From Candidatus Omnitrophota bacterium (GTDB lineage: Bacteria; Omnitrophota; Gorgyraeia; JACOVV01): a DNA stretch of 5,109 nucleotides. The notes below the pieces were generated by a model, which did not search any database, had not been told where the DNA came from, and worked only from the letters and a program-made list of their open reading frames with translations. The stretch is from positions 1 through 5,109 of the forward strand of contig JACOVV010000069.1 of NCBI GenBank assembly GCA_016177145.1, written 5' to 3'. This document shows positions 1-5,109 of this stretch, in pieces. Positions within the stretch are counted from its first letter, which is position 1. Each line of letters starts with the position of its first letter. A program made the position numbers and the translations under genes.

Positions 1-180
1 AGGAATTTCTTTTAAAAACTGCGCCGGCGGTTTGCTGGTCCCGGTATTCATGCGCCGGTATACCTGCATTGAATCGGCGGAAATAATTTCTCCTTTTAGC
101 CGCCGCGCCGTTTCCTGGGCAACCTCTGTTTTTCCAACAGCGGTAGGGCCCACTATCACCCAAAGACGTTCTTTTTTCAT
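1..180 (-). CDS. miaA: tRNA dimethylallyltransferase MiaA, N-terminal 60 residues (cut by window edge)
   Basis: MiaA transfers a dimethylallyl group from DMAPP to N6 of adenine 37 in tRNAs that read codons starting with U, making i6A37, the substrate of MiaB. Visible here are the first 60 residues. They include the P-loop GPTAVGKT (residues 11-18) and the family signature [19 protein letters not shown] (33-51), whose Asp36 and Ser37 lie in the segment that binds tRNA and positions the prenyl donor. The rest of the protein lies beyond the window start. The ATG is 7 nt after the TGA of the upstream SPOR-encoding frame. Only a weak GAGAG lies in front of it, so translation is probably coupled to the upstream frame and the gene co-transcribed with miaB. 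The family assignment is firm; the operon is inferred from spacing. Confidence 0.95.
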   Translation of the reverse strand, partial: MKKERLWVIVGPTAVGKTEVAQETARRLKGEIISADSMQVYRRMNTGTSKPPAQFLKEIP

Positions 181-187
181 TGAGCTC

Positions 188-871
188 TCAGGGAAAGATT
201 TTCGTGGAAAAACCGTGTTCGGTTAATTGGGCCCGCAATCGTTGCGCCTCCCGCTGTGTGGCTAGCTTCCCGACACGGACACGGTAGACCGGCAGTCCCC
301 CGTCTACGGATTCGACCACATAACAGCGGAATCCTTTCTCGCTGAGAAGCCGCTCCATTTTGTAAGCGTTCCGGCGGTTTGAAAACGCTCCCACCTGGAC
401 TGAAAAAACGGTCCCTTCTTTTAACTTGGTTTTCGCCCATCGGGCTTCGGGTGAATTAGGATAGCGCTGCTGTACCTGTTCAAAATACCATTGCGAATCC
501 TGCTGATTGCCGGTCTTCTGATAGCACTGCCCAAGCCGGTAAAGGAGATAAGGATGAAACTCCCCTTTTCTCTCTTTCTTGTGCAACTCCAGATAGCGGG
601 TCAATGCTTCTTCATTTTTCCCCTCTAGATAGTAGCTGTCGGCGACGCCAATCTCCGCCTTTACCCGCTGGGGACTTCTTGGGAAATGTTGGACGAGTTC
701 AGACCATTGTCCCCTGGCTTTATCGAATTGGGACTCTTTAAGATATCCCAGTCCGGATAAATAGAAATATTCGGCTTGCGGGTAGTCCCTGGACAGACTC
801 TCGCCGCGGTTGGCAAGCGTTTCGTAATCTTCCTGCAGAAGAAGCCACTCCAGAGATTCCTGGTGGGTGAC
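188..871 (-). other. TPR-SPOR module, probably once a separate exported protein
   Basis: This is the 3' part of the miaB reading frame, residues 492-718. After a signal-peptide-like segment ending in AHA come amphipathic helical repeats of the TPR type (for example [20 protein letters not shown] and [19 protein letters not shown]), similar in style to the YbgF/BamD class of envelope proteins. Residues 645-718 form a SPOR domain: the typical start [14 protein letters not shown], the middle [10 protein letters not shown], and a final amphipathic helix. SPOR domains bind denuded glycan strands of septal peptidoglycan in the periplasm. No ATG occurs in this frame between the MiaB domain and the TPR region. 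Candidate internal starts are a GTG at 997-995 and a weak ATT at 934-932. The native function is probably envelope or division related; this is inferred from domain type only. Confidence 0.75.
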
Positions 872-2344
872 GGCGTGGGCAGAAGACAGAAAACAGAAGA
901 CAGAGGACAGAAAACAGAAAACAAAAAACGAAATGCCGAGAATTGTAGGGGCACCCCTTGTGGGTGCCCTGAATGATATGGACGACTGGGCGGGCACAAG
1001 GCCCGCCCCTACATTGTTCCTCTGACACCCGTCTCCTGTTATTTCCCCCCTCAATGTATCTTCCTCCACACCCGTTATTTTAACATCCACAATCCGTCCC
1101 AGCAAATCAGGATTCGCTTGCACCACGCACTTATGATACCCACGCGTTCTCCCAACCCAGCAGCCCTCGTCTTTTTTGCTCTTTGTTTCCAGCAACACTT
1201 CCTGATAAGTCCCGACGAACCGTTCCACCCTCTTTCGCTTGATCCGGTCCTGGACGCGGCAAAGGATTTGATGCCTCTCCTCTTTTATTTCTCTGGGAAT
1301 ATCATCCTCTACCTTCGCCGCCAGCGTCCCTTTGCGTGGAGAAAATTTATAAAGGAACGCGTCGTCAAACTCCACTTCTTCCATCAAGGAGACCGTTTGT
1401 TGAAACTCCTCCTCCGTTTCGGTGGGAAAACCGACAATGACGTCGGTAGTCAGCGTTCCTCCAGGAACGACTTGGCGGTATTCCCGCGTCAATTCGAGAT
1501 ATTTTTCCCGCGTGTACTCCCGGCGCATTTCTTTGAGAATCCGGTCACACCCCGATTGAAACGGCAGATGAAGATGCTCACAAAGATTCGGATATTCTCT
1601 GATTGCCTCAAAGAGCCGCCGGTCTGTTTTTCCCGGATGAGACGTCATGAAACGAATCCAGGGGATACGGACACGATTCGCTAAAAGCGCCAATAGATCC
1701 ACAAAATCGATTTTCGCCGCCGGATCGTAATAAGCATTGACCGTCTGGCCTAGGAGCGTTAACTCCTGATATCCCTGTTCCTCCAACTGTTTCGCTTCCT
1801 CCAGGATCGCGGAGGATGAACGGCTGATCTCTTTTCCCCGAACGCGAGGGACAATACAATAAGAACAGGCGTAATTGCACCCTTCAATAATCGTAATCCA
1901 CGCTTTATGCTGACTCTCCCGGCGGACCGTTTTGATCTCTTCCCTGACCTCATAGTCGCCGCGGTCCAGCGCCATCAGACGCCGCTCCCCCTGGCGCGCT
2001 CGCTGGATTAAACGAGGAACGTCCACCAGGTTTTGCGGCCCGCAGAGCAAATCCACATGCGGGAGCTGTTGGAATAACTCCTTACGCCGGTTCTGCGCCA
2101 TGCAACCGATGATTCCCAAAACCACCTCGGGCCTACGCCGCTTCAAGCCAGCCAGTGTCCCAATCGTGCTGACCGCTTTATGCTCGGCAAGTTCCCGGAC
2201 ACTGCAGGTATTATAGAGGATAACATCCGCCTCGTTTAGTTTCGCCGTCAGCTCATAGCCCTCTTGAGTTAAGAGCCCCGCCACCCGCTCGGAATCGTAG
2301 ACGTTCATTTGACACCCGAAGGTTCGGAGATAGAATTTCTTCAT
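188..2344 (-). CDS. miaB: MiaB tRNA methylthiotransferase fused in frame to a TPR-SPOR module (718 aa)
   Basis: Residues 1-440 are MiaB, the radical-SAM enzyme that converts i6A37 to ms2i6A37 in tRNA. The N-terminal methylthiotransferase domain has cluster ligands Cys11 (FGCQMN), Cys47 (NTCSVR) and Cys81 (GCMAQ). The radical-SAM CxxxCxxC is Cys156, Cys160 and Cys163 (GCNYACSYC). A TRAM RNA-binding domain covers about 372-437. MiaB proteins are usually about 440-475 aa, so the family length is complete by residue 440. The frame then runs through a REP-type repeat (445-467), a hydrophobic stretch from a 7-bp array (473-488) ending in AHA, TPR-like helices (about 497-642) and a C-terminal SPOR domain (645-718). 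No stop separates the halves. Exporting a SPOR domain while keeping MiaB in the cytoplasm makes little sense, so the fusion is probably a recent gene-joining event, an assembly error, or a frame with an internal start. The ATG at 2344 matches the family N-terminus; no Shine-Dalgarno is present. Confidence 0.9.
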   Translation of the reverse strand: MKKFYLRTFGCQMNVYDSERVAGLLTQEGYELTAKLNEADVILYNTCSVRELAEHKAVSTIGTLAGLKRRRPEVVLGIIGCMAQNRRKELFQQLPHVDLLCGPQNLVDVPRLIQRARQGERRLMALDRGDYEVREEIKTVRRESQHKAWITIIEGCNYACSYCIVPRVRGKEISRSSSAILEEAKQLEEQGYQELTLLGQTVNAYYDPAAKIDFVDLLALLANRVRIPWIRFMTSHPGKTDRRLFEAIREYPNLCEHLHLPFQSGCDRILKEMRREYTREKYLELTREYRQVVPGGTLTTDVIVGFPTETEEEFQQTVSLMEEVEFDDAFLYKFSPRKGTLAAKVEDDIPREIKEERHQILCRVQDRIKRKRVERFVGTYQEVLLETKSKKDEGCWVGRTRGYHKCVVQANPDLLGRIVDVKITGVEEDTLRGEITGDGCQRNNVGAGLVPAQSSISFRAPTRGAPTILGISFFVFCFLSSVFCFLSSAHAVTHQESLEWLLLQEDYETLANRGESLSRDYPQAEYFYLSGLGYLKESQFDKARGQWSELVQHFPRSPQRVKAEIGVADSYYLEGKNEEALTRYLELHKKERKGEFHPYLLYRLGQCYQKTGNQQDSQWYFEQVQQRYPNSPEARWAKTKLKEGTVFSVQVGAFSNRRNAYKMERLLSEKGFRCYVVESVDGGLPVYRVRVGKLATQREAQRLRAQLTEHGFSTKIFP
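881..929. repeat. Seven tandem copies of a 7-bp repeat within the coding frame
   Basis: The plus strand reads AGAAGAC, AGAAAAC, AGAAGAC, AGAGGAC, AGAAAAC, AGAAAAC, AAAAAAC: seven head-to-tail 7-mers with consensus AGAARAC and no interruption. On the coding (minus) strand this is a pyrimidine-rich GTYTTCT array. It encodes residues 473-488 of the fused protein, [16 protein letters not shown]. Because 7 is not a multiple of 3, each copy changes the frame, and in all three minus frames the product is rich in Phe, Leu, Val, Cys and Ser with no stop. Gain or loss of one unit would shift the reading frame downstream. Confidence 0.93.
944..1013. repeat. Pair of inverted REP-type hairpins (REPIN-like element) inside the miaB-SPOR frame
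   Basis: The 70-bp element has perfect 9-bp ends, TGTAGGGGC and GCCCCTACA. It holds two hairpins in opposite orientation: GGGCACCC/GGGTGCCC (949-956 with 962-969, loop CTTGT) and GGGCGGGC/GCCCGCCC (988-995 with 1001-1008, loop ACAAG), separated by 18 bp. Each has an unpaired GTAG at its outer foot followed by a GC-rich stem. That is the known layout of REP sequences mobilised by RAYT (TnpA_REP) transposases, and two inverted REPs make a REPIN. No transposase is in the window, so it would be non-autonomous. It is read through as residues 445-467 (VGAGLVPAQ...APTRGAPT). Confidence 0.85.
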
Positions 2345-2353
2345 ATCAGGTTG

Positions 2354-2382
2354 ATTTTAACAGAAGCCCACGGGGGGATCAA
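2354..2382 (-). promoter_or_regulatory. Putative miaB promoter, extended -10, leaderless arrangement
   Basis: On the minus strand, TTGATC (2382-2377) is followed after 17 bp by TAAAAT (2359-2354), preceded by TGT, which gives an extended -10 (TGTTAAAAT). The -10 box ends 9 nt before the miaB ATG, so transcription would begin about 2-3 nt upstream of the start codon. No Shine-Dalgarno sequence is present. The rest of the 93-bp gap between miaB and the methyltransferase gene (2345-2437) holds nothing else I can identify. Confidence 0.5.
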
Positions 2383-2437
2383 TGAGACAATTTGGACAAA
2401 ACTTGGCAGGGTTTATAGCGGCAAACAGGGACGTCGC

Positions 2438-2959
2438 CTATAGGACTTTTTCGCAGACGAACAACTGATTCATGCCAAAGAGGAATTTCTCGTAGTGAGT
2501 CACTTTAAAACACGGCGTTAAAAAATCTTTCATGGCCTGGAGATCAAAATAATTCTCATGGTCATCTTCGATTCCCTTGACGTACAGCCGGATCCATCTT
2601 TCCGCCGATTGAAGAGGCGTCGTCATGATCAGTTTTCCGCCGGGCTTCAGGACACGGGCGCATTCAGCCAAAATCTCACGAGGATATTCGAAATGTTCTA
2701 CCACGGCAAGCATCGTGACGTAATCAAAATAAGAGTCTTTGAATTCTAATTCTTTGGTCACCATCTTCCCGAGTTTTCTGTCAATGCCTATCTTTTCTCT
2801 ACAGGGAGACTTTGACAGGAGATAACCATCCCCGCAGCCGATATCCAAATGCCTCTCCTCAACGGTCATATGCCGTAACGCTTTCCACGCCCTTAACCGC
2901 TTGGTCCAGGGCATGACGAGATGTCCAATCAACATTCTTGGTTCTGCCGGTTCTCCCAT
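2438..2959 (-). CDS. Class I SAM-dependent methyltransferase (Methyltransf_11 type, 173 aa)
   Basis: This is a small Rossmann-fold methyltransferase. Motif I, HLDIGCGDGYLL (37-48), is the SAM-binding glycine loop, and IGID ends with Asp60, expected to bind the SAM ribose. FDYVTMLAVVEHF (78-90) is the motif IV region, and RVLKPGGKLIMTTP (102-115) is the typical post-motif strand and turn. The N-terminus before motif I is short (36 residues) and the stretch between Asp60 and motif IV is compact, so the protein is near the lower size limit of the family. The substrate cannot be told from sequence. The neighbouring nucleotide-sugar epimerase makes a glycan or lipid intermediate possible, but this is inference. 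The ATG at 2959 lies 8 nt after a good -10 box and lacks a Shine-Dalgarno. The next in-frame ATG, residue 9, is a less likely start. Confidence 0.85.
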   Translation of the reverse strand: MGEPAEPRMLIGHLVMPWTKRLRAWKALRHMTVEERHLDIGCGDGYLLSKSPCREKIGIDRKLGKMVTKELEFKDSYFDYVTMLAVVEHFEYPREILAECARVLKPGGKLIMTTPLQSAERWIRLYVKGIEDDHENYFDLQAMKDFLTPCFKVTHYEKFLFGMNQLFVCEKVL

Positions 2960-2967
2960 TAGGCAAG

Positions 2968-2997
2968 ACTATAGGTGATTGTCATTAATCCAGTCAA
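2968..2997 (-). promoter_or_regulatory. Putative methyltransferase promoter, leaderless arrangement
   Basis: On the minus strand, TTGACT (2997-2992) is followed after 18 bp by TATAGT (2973-2968), each box matching the sigma-70 consensus at 5 of 6 positions. The -10 box ends 8 nt before the ATG at 2959, so the predicted transcript would begin about 1-2 nt before the start codon. It lies back to back with the epimerase promoter; the two -35 boxes are 14 bp apart. Confidence 0.6.
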
Positions 2998-3011
2998 GGA
3001 AATTCTGCCGA

Positions 3012-3040
3012 TTGGATAGTTTTTGCGAAGATGCTATAAT
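3012..3040 (+). promoter_or_regulatory. Putative epimerase promoter with perfect extended -10, leaderless arrangement
   Basis: TGCTATAAT (3032-3040) is a perfect extended -10 (TGn plus TATAAT). TTGGAT (3012-3017) sits 17 bp upstream as a weak -35 (3 of 6 matches), which an extended -10 can tolerate. The -10 box ends 10 nt before the ATG at 3051, so the predicted 5' leader is only about 3-4 nt. There is no Shine-Dalgarno before the ATG. Confidence 0.6.
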
Positions 3041-3050
3041 CGGCACCATC

Positions 3051-4136
3051 ATGCGTATCTTGATCACCGGCGGCGCTGGATTGGTTGGAAGCCACTCTGC
3101 CGAATATTTTTCTAAGAAAGGACATGACGTCATCGTCTTCGATAACCTGGGGCGGTCTTCCCTCTTTAAAAGCGAGCGTTCCTCCGTAGAGTTTAACTGG
3201 GAATTCCTGGGCCAAGTTAAAGGAGTCTCAAGAATCGTCGGCGATATTCGATCCGAAACGGATATGGACCGCGCCATGTCCGGCGGCATTGACGCCGTGG
3301 TTCATGCGGCCGGCCAGCCGGGGGTCGGGTTTTCCATCGAAAACCCACACGAAGACTTCTCTATTAACGCCTTTGGGACGCTGAATGTCCTGGAAGCGGC
3401 CCGGAAACATAAAGCCAAAATTTTTATCTATTGCTCGACCAATAAAGTCTATGGAGAAAACGTCCGTAAAATCCCTCTGGCGGAAAAGGGAACTCGTTAT
3501 GAATTCGCGAATCCGCGCGGCATCGCGGAAGATTTTCCGTTGGATCTCACCGCTCACACTCCCTATGGCGTTAGTAAATACGCCGGTGATCTTTACGTCC
3601 AGGAATACGGACATCTCTTTGGGATGCGCACGGCAGTTTTCCGGATGTCCTGCATCTACGGCACACGGCAGTTCGGTTTTGAAGACCAGGGATGGGTCGC
3701 CTGGTTTTTGATCGCGGCGCTCACCGGCCAAAAGATCACTATTTTCGGAGACGGCAAACAGGTCCGCGATGTTCTCTATGTCACTGATCTTGTCCGCGCT
3801 TATGAAAGTTTTATGCTGAGCGATCTGCCGCATGCCGTCTTCAACATCGGCGGCGGGCCCTCTTTTACTCTCTCTCTGCTCGAATTACTGGATTTTATCC
3901 GAGAAAAGAGGCAAATAGATCCGAAAATCGCCTTCACCAGATGGCGGCCGAGTGACCAGAAGGTTTATATCTCCGATATTAGTAAAATCAGAAAGCTGTT
4001 GAAGTGGGCACCACAGGTTCCGCCGCAGGAAGGGTTGGCAAGACTTGCGGATTGGATTACCAGCAATATGGATTTATTCGTAGGGGCACGGCATGTTTAC
4101 CCTGAGCGTAGTCGAAGGGCCGTGCCCCTACGGTAA
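3051..4136 (+). CDS. NAD-dependent epimerase, CDP-paratose 2-epimerase-like (extended SDR, 361 aa)
   Basis: An extended short-chain dehydrogenase/reductase acting on a nucleotide-sugar. The N-terminal NAD-binding motif is TGGAGLVG (6-13), with Asp31 after the second strand (VFDN). CSTNKVYGE (128-136) and the catalytic pair Tyr172/Lys176 (PYGVSK) form the active site. Several stretches match my recollection of CDP-paratose 2-epimerase (RfbE/Tyv): STNKVYG, YGTRQF.FEDQGWV.WF (203-219), FGDGKQVRDVL (232-242), NIGGG.....SLLELL, and RPSDQKVYISDI (299-310). That enzyme makes CDP-tyvelose for O-antigen; the exact substrate here is not proven. The family ends near residue 340; residues 344-361 come from a repeat at 4080-4131. 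The start is set at 3051 because MRILITGGAG is the normal N-terminus and a perfect -10 lies just upstream; an in-frame TTG at 2981 is upstream of that promoter. mutY starts 16 nt after the stop. Confidence 0.85.
   Translation: MRILITGGAGLVGSHSAEYFSKKGHDVIVFDNLGRSSLFKSERSSVEFNWEFLGQVKGVSRIVGDIRSETDMDRAMSGGIDAVVHAAGQPGVGFSIENPHEDFSINAFGTLNVLEAARKHKAKIFIYCSTNKVYGENVRKIPLAEKGTRYEFANPRGIAEDFPLDLTAHTPYGVSKYAGDLYVQEYGHLFGMRTAVFRMSCIYGTRQFGFEDQGWVAWFLIAALTGQKITIFGDGKQVRDVLYVTDLVRAYESFMLSDLPHAVFNIGGGPSFTLSLLELLDFIREKRQIDPKIAFTRWRPSDQKVYISDISKIRKLLKWAPQVPPQEGLARLADWITSNMDLFVGARHVYPERSRRAVPLR
4080..4131. repeat. REP-like hairpin forming the 3' end of the epimerase gene
   Basis: Perfect 13-bp inverted arms GTAGGGGCACGGC (4080-4092) and GCCGTGCCCCTAC (4119-4131) enclose 26 bp. 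The first 10 bases, GTAGGGGCAC, are identical to the start of one hairpin of the 944-1013 element, so both belong to one repeat family. It encodes the epimerase C-terminal residues 344-361 (VGARHVYPERSRRAVPLR), and the TAA follows two bases later. In RNA it would form a strong hairpin without a U tract, so it is not a standard terminator, though it could slow transcription or protect the 3' end. Confidence 0.85.
4100..4119. repeat. Second repeat type nested in the loop of the REP-like hairpin
   Basis: CCCTGAGCGTAGTCGAAGGG occupies the loop between the arms of the 4080-4131 element, sharing one base with the right arm. I recognise it as a close variant of an interspersed repeat seen in many environmental bacterial genomes, often translated as YPERSRR or YPERSEG. 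A simple reading is that a short loop (the ATG after GGC) was opened by insertion of this second element. The recognition is from memory and the nesting is inference. Confidence 0.6.
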
Positions 4137-4152
4137 TGATTGACGGGTCTTA

Positions 4153-5109
4153 ATGGACAAGAACCATTTTCAATCCTCTCTCTTATCCTGGTTCCGCAAA
4201 CACCAGCGCGATCTCCCCTGGCGGCACACCAAAGACCCTTACAAAATCTGGCTCTCGGAGATTATGCTCCAGCAGACCCAGGTGGCGACGGTCATCCCTT
4301 ACTACGATCGGTGGATCAAGCAATTCCCCACAGCAGAGTCGGTCGCTGATGCCCCGGAAGAAAAAATTCTCAAACTATGGGAAGGACTCGGATATTATTC
4401 ACGCGCCAGGAATCTGCAAGCCGCCTGCCGTGAGGTCGTAGAGAAATACGACGGTAAAGTTCCCGATTCTCTGGAGGAGATCCAAAAACTTCCCGGGATC
4501 GGACGCTACACCGCGGGAGCCATTCTTTCGATCGCTTTCAATAAACCAGTTCCGCTGGTGGACGGGAATGTGATTCGGGTTCTCTCTCGGCTTTTTGCCA
4601 TGAAGAAAAACCCTAGAAAGTTCCAGGTTCTTTTTTGGGACCAAGCGGAAAAACTCCTGTTCAAAAAAGAACCTGGAACTTTTAATCAGGCGTTGATGGA
4701 GTTGGGGGCTACGGTCTGTACTCCCGCGAATCCCTCCTGTCTTATTTGCCCCGTGAATAGTTTCTGTCTAGCAAAGAAAAAGGGGATTCAAGAACAACTC
4801 CCTCTTTCTCCCAAACGGGCAAAAACTCAAATCATCCACCTTGCCAGCGCGCTGATTAGGCAAAATGGAAAAATCTTATTGTGCCAGCGAAAAGAGACGG
4901 GACACTTGAAAGGAATGTGGGAACCGCCGACGATTCCGATCCAAAAACAAAATAATACCCGGCAAGGATTGATTAATTTCTTACAGAAAAGCGGATTCGA
5001 GATCCAGATCGTTGGAAATTCTATTTCCTTGCAAACTTCCCGTCTTCACTTTCGACTACGGTTCCAACTCTTTCAGGCAAAATTAATCAGGGAGAATACC
5101 CCATCATCC
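4153..5109 (+). CDS. mutY: A/G-specific adenine DNA glycosylase MutY, first 319 residues (cut by window edge)
   Basis: MutY removes adenine mispaired with 8-oxoguanine or guanine in DNA. Visible are the N-terminal motif LPWR (21-24), the catalytic segment WLSEIMLQQTQV with Glu36, the helix-hairpin-helix LPGIGRYTAGAI (113-124), and the catalytic Asp137 in PLVDGNVIRVLSR. The 4Fe-4S ligands Cys189, Cys196, Cys199 and Cys205 have the normal C-x6-C-x2-C-x5-C spacing. A NUDIX-like C-terminal domain begins near residue 224 (KGMWEPPT, 253-260) and is cut off at the window end. The ATG at 4153 is the first start after an in-frame TGA at 4141-4143. No Shine-Dalgarno and no clear own promoter are visible, and only 16 nt separate it from the epimerase, so co-transcription is likely. 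Odd: a 21-bp perfect inverted repeat lies within the gene (4617-4682). Confidence 0.96.
   Translation, partial: MDKNHFQSSLLSWFRKHQRDLPWRHTKDPYKIWLSEIMLQQTQVATVIPYYDRWIKQFPTAESVADAPEEKILKLWEGLGYYSRARNLQAACREVVEKYDGKVPDSLEEIQKLPGIGRYTAGAILSIAFNKPVPLVDGNVIRVLSRLFAMKKNPRKFQVLFWDQAEKLLFKKEPGTFNQALMELGATVCTPANPSCLICPVNSFCLAKKKGIQEQLPLSPKRAKTQIIHLASALIRQNGKILLCQRKETGHLKGMWEPPTIPIQKQNNTRQGLINFLQKSGFEIQIVGNSISLQTSRLHFRLRFQLFQAKLIRENTPSS
4617..4682. repeat. Perfect 21-bp inverted repeat inside mutY
   Basis: Positions 4617-4637 are the exact reverse complement of 4662-4682, with a 24-bp loop. The core of the left arm is GTTCCAGGTTCTTTTTTG. The left arm encodes part of RKFQVLFW (155-162), where the family is variable. 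The right arm encodes part of FKKEPGTF (170-177), just before the conserved FNQALMELGATVC. The reading frame and protein length look normal, so this is not an obvious insertion. The mRNA could form a long stable hairpin here. Confidence 0.93.

Noticed and set aside
881..929. CRISPR-like array
   Set aside because: The units are 7 bp and contiguous with no spacers, so this is a simple tandem repeat.
661..1028. Two extra minus-strand open frames across the repeats as separate genes
   Set aside because: They are open only because the repeats lack stops in every frame; downstream they lose similarity to any domain, whereas the main frame continues into TPR and SPOR.
1118..1684. A 188-codon plus-strand open frame opposite miaB
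   Set aside because: It lies antisense to the radical-SAM core of miaB, has no family features and no start signals; the miaB frame explains the composition.
2979..3050. An upstream TTG start that would lengthen the epimerase by 24 residues
   Set aside because: The added residues precede the normal SDR N-terminus, and the start would lie upstream of the extended -10 promoter.
3228..3833. A 201-codon minus-strand open frame opposite the epimerase
   Set aside because: The plus-strand frame has clear SDR motifs throughout, and the antisense product shows no recognisable domain.
4080..4131. Rho-independent terminator after the epimerase
   Set aside because: The hairpin is strong but lies inside the coding frame, has no following T run, and matches the REP-like repeat family better.

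Overview
The window looks like chromosomal DNA from an uncultured, probably diderm (Gram-negative type) bacterium of moderate GC. It holds housekeeping tRNA-modification and DNA-repair genes, a SPOR (peptidoglycan-binding) domain and a nucleotide-sugar epimerase. It also carries small interspersed repeats of the REP type (5' GTAG followed by a GC-rich hairpin). The phylum cannot be fixed from the sequence alone.

Layout. The minus strand carries, in order of transcription, a class I SAM-dependent methyltransferase (2959-2438), miaB continued in frame into a TPR-SPOR module (2344-188), and the start of miaA (180-1, cut by the window edge). The plus strand carries a CDP-paratose-2-epimerase-like SDR gene (3051-4136) and mutY (4153 to the edge at 5109). 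The methyltransferase and epimerase are divergent, with back-to-back promoter-like sequences in the 91-bp gap between them. No gap between genes exceeds 100 bp, and I see no rRNA, tRNA, CRISPR array, insertion sequence or convincing rho-independent terminator.

How the genes work together. MiaA prenylates A37 of certain tRNAs and MiaB methylthiolates the product, giving ms2i6A37, so the miaB/miaA pair is one pathway. MutY removes adenine opposite 8-oxoguanine. The methyltransferase and epimerase may belong to surface-glycan synthesis, but nothing else from such a cluster is in view.

The most unusual features are repeats that lie inside reading frames. A 70-bp pair of inverted REP-like hairpins (944-1013) and a seven-unit array of a 7-bp repeat (881-929) form the junction that fuses cytoplasmic MiaB to what looks like a formerly separate exported TPR-SPOR protein. 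The 7-bp array encodes a hydrophobic, signal-peptide-like stretch in all three minus frames. A third REP-like element, with a different repeat nested in its loop, supplies the last 18 residues of the epimerase. mutY contains a perfect 21-bp inverted repeat. Three genes (miaB, methyltransferase, epimerase) have a -10-like box only 8-10 nt before their ATG and no Shine-Dalgarno sequence, which suggests leaderless transcripts.
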